This document shows positions 16,164-20,612 of a stretch of DNA of 20,612 bases, in pieces. The position numbers and the translations under genes were made by a program. Under the pieces are notes generated by a model. The model was not told where the DNA came from and made no database searches. It was given only the letters and a program-made list of their open reading frames with translations. Each line of letters opens with the position of its first letter. Position 1 is the stretch's first letter. The DNA is from an uncultured Bacilli bacterium (GTDB lineage: Bacteria; Bacillota_I; Bacilli_A; RF39; UBA660), in contig CAKOID010000014.1 of assembly GCA_934086355.1 (NCBI GenBank), positions 1 to 20,612 on the forward strand. Reading direction: 5' to 3'.

Positions 16164-18032
16164 TTACTGAACTACGTAAGGATTTTCTTTTGTACCAATT
16201 CCATTTACTTTTGTTCCTGATTTTAATTGAATTGCAGGTCTATTACTACCGCCATAATAAGTAGAAATAGGGCCAAAAGATAATGCATAATACCAATTAT
16301 CACCAAAAGATAAGGTATACCACCAATAAGAAGCACCTTGCTGATTAGAATAAGAGTTTAATAAATAACTATATGGTTTACTGTAACGATTTTCACTCCA
16401 AATCCCAGATAAAGGTGTACCAGCATATATAGCCTCATCAGCAGTCAAAGTTGCCACATACATAGGAGTATTATCACTATAACTAGTCATTATTGTTCCA
16501 GTATCACCACATTTGTTAGTTATATCAGTTGTACCTTTTTCATATTTTTTATTTTGTAAACACCAATCACCACTTTTTAAATAATTCAATTTATCATTTA
16601 ACTTATTTGATTGGAAAGTTTCATATACCTTAACCGCACCGAAGTTTTCTTTATTATGTGATTCACTACCAATATTCCAATTACCTGTAAATTCTGTTGA
16701 CTCACACGTTGTATTTTGATCTTCAAGTATTAATTTAACACTACCGTCTCCTTCAATTCTAACTATTCTCCAACACATTCCTGCAAAATTAAGATAATTG
16801 TTAGGAACATCAATTCCCCTAAAATAATATGTTGTACCATGATCATCTAACGTTTTAGTCAATGTGCTTTTTTCAGCATCGTACCCAATTGAATGCAATA
16901 CCACAAAATCAAAACCAGCTTGACTAACAGCTTTAATCTTGTAACCATGAATATATGAAATATTTGTTCTAGCTTCTTCAGTACTGTTAAAAATTTGATC
17001 ATCAATACCGCTACCGCCAGCTTGAGCTATATCTTGAGCTATATATATATATTTATCAACTAAATTTTTTTGACAAGAATCATCACTAAATTTACAAGTA
17101 TTAACCCCCGTCAATGTAAAATATCCTGTAGTTTTGTCAATAGAATATCCCGTACCATAAGTTATATATTGATTTTGATATTCAGACCTAACACTATTGT
17201 AATAATAACTTCCACCTTTATCAGTTTCTATAGTTACTTTAGACGGATTAGTAAAATAATTCCATGTAGAATCATTAACAGGATTTGTCAATGGTTCATC
17301 TCTATAAATTGTACCATTCAAATTTAACATAGCATTATCCAAAACTGTTTTTGCTAACGTATCAGTTTCATTTTTATATGGATTATTTACAGTTTTTGCA
17401 TTCAAATCAACAATATTTACTTTTGCACTAAATGTTTTATTCATATCATCACTTTGATCTACTTCTACATTTTTATATATAATTGTTAAAGTATATACTT
17501 GTGTATGATTTGTATCTATTGTATTTGTTGTCATTAATGAAAAGTTTGTTTTTGTTGGAAAAATGGTTTCTTTCTTACCATTACATGTTCCATCTTCAGT
17601 ACCAGTTATTTTAGCTTTACCATTTTCATCTACTTCAAGTGAAAATCCTGTTTTTAAATATTGTTTACATTCTAATGTATATACTAAGTCTTCTTGTCTA
17701 TCTAAACTATCAATTGATGTATTATCTTCTAGATTAGTATAAGCAATATTTTCTAATGATGCTCCATATGTTACTTCACTATTTCCTTCATTAGTTGCAC
17801 TAAATACTTTTACTGCTGCTATTTCTCCTGGCATTAATGCTTCTTTTGTTATTATGTCTTGTGTTTCTTCCCCATACTTTAATACAAGGTTTGCTGTTGT
17901 TACACTTATTGATTTTGAATTAGTATTACCAGTTATCTTAGTTAAAAAATATGCGTAAGTTAATCCTACTAAAATCATTAGTACTAAAAATATTCCTGTT
18001 ATACTAACTATTATTTTTTGTTTACGATTCAT
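16164..18032 (-). CDS. Surface protein A: signal-anchored, paralogue of B
   Basis: 622 residues, no assigned function. MNRKQKIIVSITGI and a hydrophobic helix lead to GLTYAYF, then a TasA/camelysin-like start (SKSISVTTANLVLKYGEE). That makes an exported or N-terminally anchored protein likely. The C-terminal half shares blocks with B: LNFAGMCWRIVRIEGDGS (414-431), GDWCL (488), MYVATLTADEAIYAG (524-538) and RPAIQLKSG (598-606). Between the last two blocks A reads YWWYTLSFGDNWYYALSFGP, unlike B. This layout, with a variable aromatic/Gly stretch before RPA, resembles C-type-lectin/FGE-like folds used as variable receptors (inference). It has no sorting signal. ATG 18032 is chosen over GTG 18041 because AGGAG lies ten nt upstream of the ATG but almost touches the GTG, and because it aligns with B. 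The gene has its own promoter and terminator. Confidence 0.8.
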   Translation of the reverse strand: MNRKQKIIVSITGIFLVLMILVGLTYAYFLTKITGNTNSKSISVTTANLVLKYGEETQDIITKEALMPGEIAAVKVFSATNEGNSEVTYGASLENIAYTNLEDNTSIDSLDRQEDLVYTLECKQYLKTGFSLEVDENGKAKITGTEDGTCNGKKETIFPTKTNFSLMTTNTIDTNHTQVYTLTIIYKNVEVDQSDDMNKTFSAKVNIVDLNAKTVNNPYKNETDTLAKTVLDNAMLNLNGTIYRDEPLTNPVNDSTWNYFTNPSKVTIETDKGGSYYYNSVRSEYQNQYITYGTGYSIDKTTGYFTLTGVNTCKFSDDSCQKNLVDKYIYIAQDIAQAGGSGIDDQIFNSTEEARTNISYIHGYKIKAVSQAGFDFVVLHSIGYDAEKSTLTKTLDDHGTTYYFRGIDVPNNYLNFAGMCWRIVRIEGDGSVKLILEDQNTTCESTEFTGNWNIGSESHNKENFGAVKVYETFQSNKLNDKLNYLKSGDWCLQNKKYEKGTTDITNKCGDTGTIMTSYSDNTPMYVATLTADEAIYAGTPLSGIWSENRYSKPYSYLLNSYSNQQGASYWWYTLSFGDNWYYALSFGPISTYYGGSNRPAIQLKSGTKVNGIGTKENPYVVQ

Positions 18033-18066
18033 CGTAATCACTCTCCTTCTCTATTTTGACAATATT

Positions 18067-18095
18067 ATTATAATAAATATTTAATTTAATTTGAA
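18067..18095 (-). promoter_or_regulatory. Promoter of surface protein A
   Basis: Minus-strand TTCAAA (18090-18095), 17-nt spacer, TATAAT (18067-18072), about 35 nt upstream of ATG 18032. The same arrangement, TTCATA-17-TATAAT, precedes B. Confidence 0.65.
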
Positions 18096-18158
18096 CGTGC
18101 TTATAGTACTTATGTTAAATCATATTTAAATCAAATAATTTGTCATTTTTTAATACAC

Positions 18159-18240
18159 AAAAAAGACTATATATTTCACTTCTTTATAACCCCCCCCCCC
18201 GAACAAATTTTCGAGGTCGGGAGAGAAGTTATACAGTCTT
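18159..18240 (-). terminator. Long imperfect hairpin with T tract, containing 11-nt G run
   Basis: On the minus strand AAGACT pairs with AGTCTT and ACTTCT with AGAAGT, with an inner CCCGA/TCGGG or CGAA/TTCG stem, then six T. It could terminate read-through from B. The G run (C run on plus) is longer than its pairing partners need, so its length would shift the inner fold. Terminator activity is inferred. Confidence 0.5.
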
Positions 18241-18269
18241 ATTTCAATCTTTTTCATGAATCGTAAATC

Positions 18270-18298
18270 ATTTAGGATACCCTTTTGCTATCCTAAAT
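18270..18298. terminator. Perfect 10-bp hairpin between B and the leader of A
   Basis: ATTTAGGATA (18270-18279) and TATCCTAAAT (18289-18298) form a perfect stem with a 9-nt loop. There is no long T tract on either side, so it may be a stabilising 3' hairpin of the B transcript rather than a full terminator. Copy 1 lacks an equivalent. Confidence 0.5.
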
Positions 18299-18462
18299 AC
18301 ATTTTATAACAAATTTTTTATCAATGCAATATTATTTTAATCAATTTTTAAAATATTTATGACTTTCTATTTTACAATTTATAATTGTAAATCTATATAC
18401 AAAATAACGAGATTTATTACCTACAAACCTAAGGTATACCTAGCGTAAATCAAAAGCGTCCG
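18299..18462. other. Intergenic stretch downstream of B with small palindrome
   Basis: Positions 18299-18420 are featureless A/T-rich sequence. Near 18427-18442 lies CTAAGGTATACCTAG, a 5-bp stem with one bulge around TATA. Next to the B stop the sequence turns GC-richer (GCGTCCGTC), continuous with the GC-rich 3' end of B. Confidence 0.5.
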
Positions 18463-18650
18463 TCAATCAGCTATTGTGTAAGCGTTTGCCTTTGTTCCAT
18501 CTCCGCCAGAAATTAGTACACTAGATTTTAATTGAATCGCAGGACGGAATGAATAGCTGCCGTCCACGCGACCGTCACTGATTACGCCAGTGTTATACAC
18601 ACAAAGTGCGGAATCATAGCTGCGGCCAAAGTAGTAAGGCGAAAAGGACC
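18437..18650 (-). other. GC-rich 3' patch of surface protein B (candidate variable region)
   Basis: By hand count, 18481-18650 is about 48% GC (18541-18600 about 53%), while 18661-18720 is about 17%. The switch is abrupt at about 18650. The patch covers the C-terminal domain from WSFSPYYF to the stop and slightly beyond. It uses many codons ending in C (TAC, GGC, CGC, AGC, GAC, ATC) that are rare elsewhere here. This fits either a retroelement-diversified variable region or recently imported DNA. Confidence 0.7.
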
Positions 18651-20430
18651 AAAATAATAATTTATTTGATTTTTGATAATCATTTATTAAATAATAACCT
18701 GGATTACTAGTATATACTTTACCACCTGCATATACTATTTCATCTGCTGTTAATGTTCCTACATACATATCGGTATTATCTGAAAATTTATTCATATTTG
18801 TTCCATTACATTTTAATGTTGGCTCTTTTGATGTTTTACCATGTAAACGAACATTTGAATCATAATAGAAGTCTGTACCATTAACTTGTTTATCTAGTAT
18901 TTCTTGACTAGTTAATGGAGTAGTATTATCCGTTTCACTTGCATATGCTTTATCGTTTAAACACCAGTCTCCTGCTTTTAATTTATCTAAATAACTTGCT
19001 AGAGGTCCAGTTTGAAAATTCTTAAATGCAGTTGCCATTGCTTTATCATTATTTTTTCTACCATTTAAATAATTCATTAAATCTTTTTCACTTGAATTTT
19101 TTGTTCCATCAGAAGCTGTTAATGTTTTTGCCGCATACACTGTATAACCAAAATTACCAGTATTTATTGTTCCACCAGTTGTAGTTGGAATATTCCAATT
19201 ACCGTTACTTGTAGCACAAGTACTATCTTGGTCTTCTAATATTAATTTTGTAGAACCATCTCCCTCTATACGTACAATTCTCCAACACATTCCTGCAAAA
19301 TTAACATAATTATCTTCCACTCCACCTCTATAGTAATAACTTGTTCCATAATCGTCTATAGTTGCACTTAATTCTTTTTCTGTAGACTTTGCAGTTGTAA
19401 TTGTATTTGAAGCTATTGATGCATATTTTATTGTTGATGTTATATCAGAAACATCAGTTGATATTTTAGATATACTACGTTGATTTTGTGTGTTTGATAT
19501 TGTTGGTGTACTTGTACTCCATACTGCATACTTTCCTACTAAACTGCTTGCCATTGATGTTGTATATTTACTAGTTGCAATTGTTGGATTTACTAAAGTA
19601 AATCTAGCAGTTGTTTCATCAACTGTATAATCATCTGCATATGAAATATAATAATTTGTTGCATTACTTATTGATGAAGTGAATGATGTAGGATCTTCAC
19701 CTTTTAAATATATAAATGAACTTGTTGCTTCCGCTGGTAAAGTTTTGGGCGTTTCTAAAAGCTCTGTTCCATTTGTTTTATTCTTTGCACTATCAATTAT
19801 AGCAGTTGCTAAAGTACCTTCTCCATATGGTTTAAAGACATTAGGATCCACTATATTTGCTTTTGCACTAAATGTTTTATTCATATCTACACTTTGATCT
19901 TCATTCATTTCTTTATATGTTACTAATAATGTATATACTTGTGCTTTATCATCTGCTATTTCATTTTGTGCAATTATTGTTCCTATTGATGGAAATGTTG
20001 CTTCATCACTTACTCCATTACATGTTCCGGAAATAGTTCCTGTTACTGTTTTATTTGTTTTATCTATACTAAATCCTGTTTTTGAATATTGTTTACAATC
20101 TAATGTATATACTAAATCATCTTTTCTTTCTAATGTATTTACAATGTTTTCTAATGCTACTCCATATGTAACAGCTTTATTACCTTTGTTAGTTGCAACA
20201 AACGTTTTTGTCCAGTTTTTTCCTGGTTCCACTGCACTATCAGATATTAATTCATCATTAATATCTGCATATTCTAATATTAGATTAGCAGTACTCACAC
20301 TTATAGATTTCTGATTAGTATTTCCAGTTATTTTAGTTAGGAAGTAAGCATATGTTAATCCTATTAAGATTAAACTTACTAAAATTATTCCTGTTATACT
20401 AACTATTATTTTTTGCTTACGATTCATCAT
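18463..20430 (-). CDS. Surface protein B: signal-anchored, with aberrant GC-rich C-terminus
   Basis: 655 residues, no assigned function, paralogue of A. It has the same MNRKQKIIVSITGI anchor, GLTYAYFLTKITGNTN and SISVSTANLILEYAD start, and a Ser/Thr-rich middle. The shared blocks are YVNFAGMCWRIVRIEGDGS, GDWCL, MYVGTLTADEIVYAG and RPAIQLKSS. Between the last two it reads LFWSFSPYYFGRSYDSALCV, then NTGVISDGRVDGSYSF, where A reads quite differently. The last ~60 codons are GC-rich against an AT-rich body. The protein should be exported and held by its N-terminal helix; it has no LPxTG signal. ATG 20430 has AAGGAG eight nt upstream; a GTG at 20439 overlaps the ribosome site. The stop is TGA. Adhesin or ligand-binding receptor is a reasonable guess only. 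Confidence 0.8.
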   Translation of the reverse strand: MMNRKQKIIVSITGIILVSLILIGLTYAYFLTKITGNTNQKSISVSTANLILEYADINDELISDSAVEPGKNWTKTFVATNKGNKAVTYGVALENIVNTLERKDDLVYTLDCKQYSKTGFSIDKTNKTVTGTISGTCNGVSDEATFPSIGTIIAQNEIADDKAQVYTLLVTYKEMNEDQSVDMNKTFSAKANIVDPNVFKPYGEGTLATAIIDSAKNKTNGTELLETPKTLPAEATSSFIYLKGEDPTSFTSSISNATNYYISYADDYTVDETTARFTLVNPTIATSKYTTSMASSLVGKYAVWSTSTPTISNTQNQRSISKISTDVSDITSTIKYASIASNTITTAKSTEKELSATIDDYGTSYYYRGGVEDNYVNFAGMCWRIVRIEGDGSTKLILEDQDSTCATSNGNWNIPTTTGGTINTGNFGYTVYAAKTLTASDGTKNSSEKDLMNYLNGRKNNDKAMATAFKNFQTGPLASYLDKLKAGDWCLNDKAYASETDNTTPLTSQEILDKQVNGTDFYYDSNVRLHGKTSKEPTLKCNGTNMNKFSDNTDMYVGTLTADEIVYAGGKVYTSNPGYYLINDYQKSNKLLFWSFSPYYFGRSYDSALCVYNTGVISDGRVDGSYSFRPAIQLKSSVLISGGDGTKANAYTIAD

Positions 20431-20612
20431 AAACCACACTCCTTTTTTATTTTGACAATATTATTATAATAAATATTTAATCTAATATGAACGTGCCTAT
20501 AGTACTTATACTAAATCATATTTAAAACAAATAACTTGTCATTTTTTAATACACAAAAAAGACTATATATTCTTACTTCTTTATAACCCCCCCCCCCGAA
20601 CAAATTTTCGAG
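20417..20612 (-). repeat. Leader element, copy 3 (truncated by window end)
   Basis: The leader of B: inverted start arm (20417-20427), ribosome site, promoter boxes, AAGACT arm (20559-20564) and 11 C (20587-20597). The window stops at TTTTCGAG, 15 nt past the C tract. The C tract has the same length as in copy 2. Confidence 0.85.
20463..20491 (-). promoter_or_regulatory. Promoter of surface protein B
   Basis: Minus-strand TTCATA (20486-20491), 17-nt spacer, TATAAT (20463-20468), about 33 nt upstream of ATG 20430. It aligns exactly with the promoter of A. Confidence 0.6.

Larger units (their letters stand above)
18021..18267 (-). repeat. Leader element, copy 2 (complete): inverted ends, promoter, poly-C hairpin
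   Basis: A 247-bp unit upstream of A. Its ends are inverted copies of the 12-mer ATGAATCGTAAA: the start of A read on the minus strand (18021-18032) and a second copy on the plus strand (18256-18267). Inside are the ribosome site, a promoter and an imperfect long hairpin (18163-18240) holding 11 consecutive C (18190-18200). Copy 3 upstream of B matches it through the promoter half at about 93% (hand alignment of about 146 nt). Copy 1 matches its hairpin half. Such a GC homopolymer is exceptional in this genome. Confidence 0.85.

Noticed and set aside
18056..18085. Plus-strand TTGACA in the leaders as a divergent promoter
   Set aside because: At 16-18 nt spacing no good -10 follows, and no plus-strand gene lies downstream.
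18190..18200. C tract as a pure sequencing artefact
   Set aside because: It recurs at the same length in two independent contexts and within a conserved element, though its exact length remains uncertain.
16164..20430. Surface proteins A and B as substrates of the local sortase
   Set aside because: Both end soon after RPAIQLKS with no LPxTG/NPxTN motif, hydrophobic tail or basic end.
145..20430. Mycoplasma-type genetic code (TGA = Trp)
   Set aside because: Trp is encoded by TGG throughout, and TGA ends at least two genes at sensible positions.
18021..20612. Integron-like cassette array (gene, then attC-like hairpin, repeated)
   Set aside because: The GTTATAC and TTATAAC words do not fit the attC core consensus, each gene has its own promoter, and no integrase is present.
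1..20612. Circular plasmid or phage closing through the terminal repeat
   Set aside because: The two ends differ by one base within the overlap, and the content is chromosomal (polC, mraY, ftsW, pyk).
1..20612. CRISPR array, tRNA, rRNA or insertion sequence
   Set aside because: No regularly spaced short repeats, no cloverleaf or T-loop sequence, no rRNA-like sequence and no transposase frame seen on either strand.

Overview
The window is about 20.6 kb of very AT-rich DNA from a low-GC Bacillota. It is probably an uncultured gut Bacilli of the RF39/Mollicutes-neighbour type; that placement is an inference. Supporting signs are PolC-type replicative polymerase, SEDS/MraY cell-wall genes, a class B sortase, a SpoIIP-like protein and strong GGAGG-type ribosome sites. 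TGA is used as a stop (SpoIIP-like protein, surface protein B), so this is not the Mycoplasma code.

Layout. Nearly everything is on the minus strand. From the left: a partial copy of a poly-C hairpin repeat (1-75); two zinc-ribbon membrane proteins in one operon, the second a PrsW-type protease (145-2038); a plus-strand two-gene island of an HTH regulator and a class B sortase (2222-4738), convergent with a histidine phosphatase (4739-5275). Then come ftsW (5598-6683), mraY (6722-7714), pyk (7806-9206), a lipoyl-less E2-type acyltransferase (9380-10243), a small membrane protein, a SpoIIP-like protein (10606-11472) and polC (11528-16063). The right end holds two tandem paralogous surface proteins, here called A (16164-18032) and B (18463-20430). 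Each is preceded by a nearly identical ~150-bp leader and the poly-C hairpin repeat. The window ends inside the copy upstream of B.

How it fits together. The centre is housekeeping: the lipid I step and the septal glycosyltransferase of peptidoglycan synthesis, a glycolytic kinase and the replicative polymerase. The edges are accessory and surface-directed. Surface proteins A and B share a signal-anchor start, a conserved core and a divergent C-terminal domain. The last ~200 bp of B is about 48% GC, against about 17% immediately next to it. That patch carries the part of the protein expected to vary if it is a target of a diversity-generating retroelement (DGR); no reverse transcriptase or template repeat is in the window. 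The leaders of A and B hold a promoter. In the one fully visible copy, this promoter lies between inverted 12-bp copies of the gene's own start (ATGAATCGTAAA), with an 11-nt C tract inside. The best candidate for an undescribed system is therefore a multi-copy surface-protein array that may vary both in expression (invertible or slippage-prone leader) and in sequence (hypervariable 3' end). This is inference and needs read-level and whole-genome checks.
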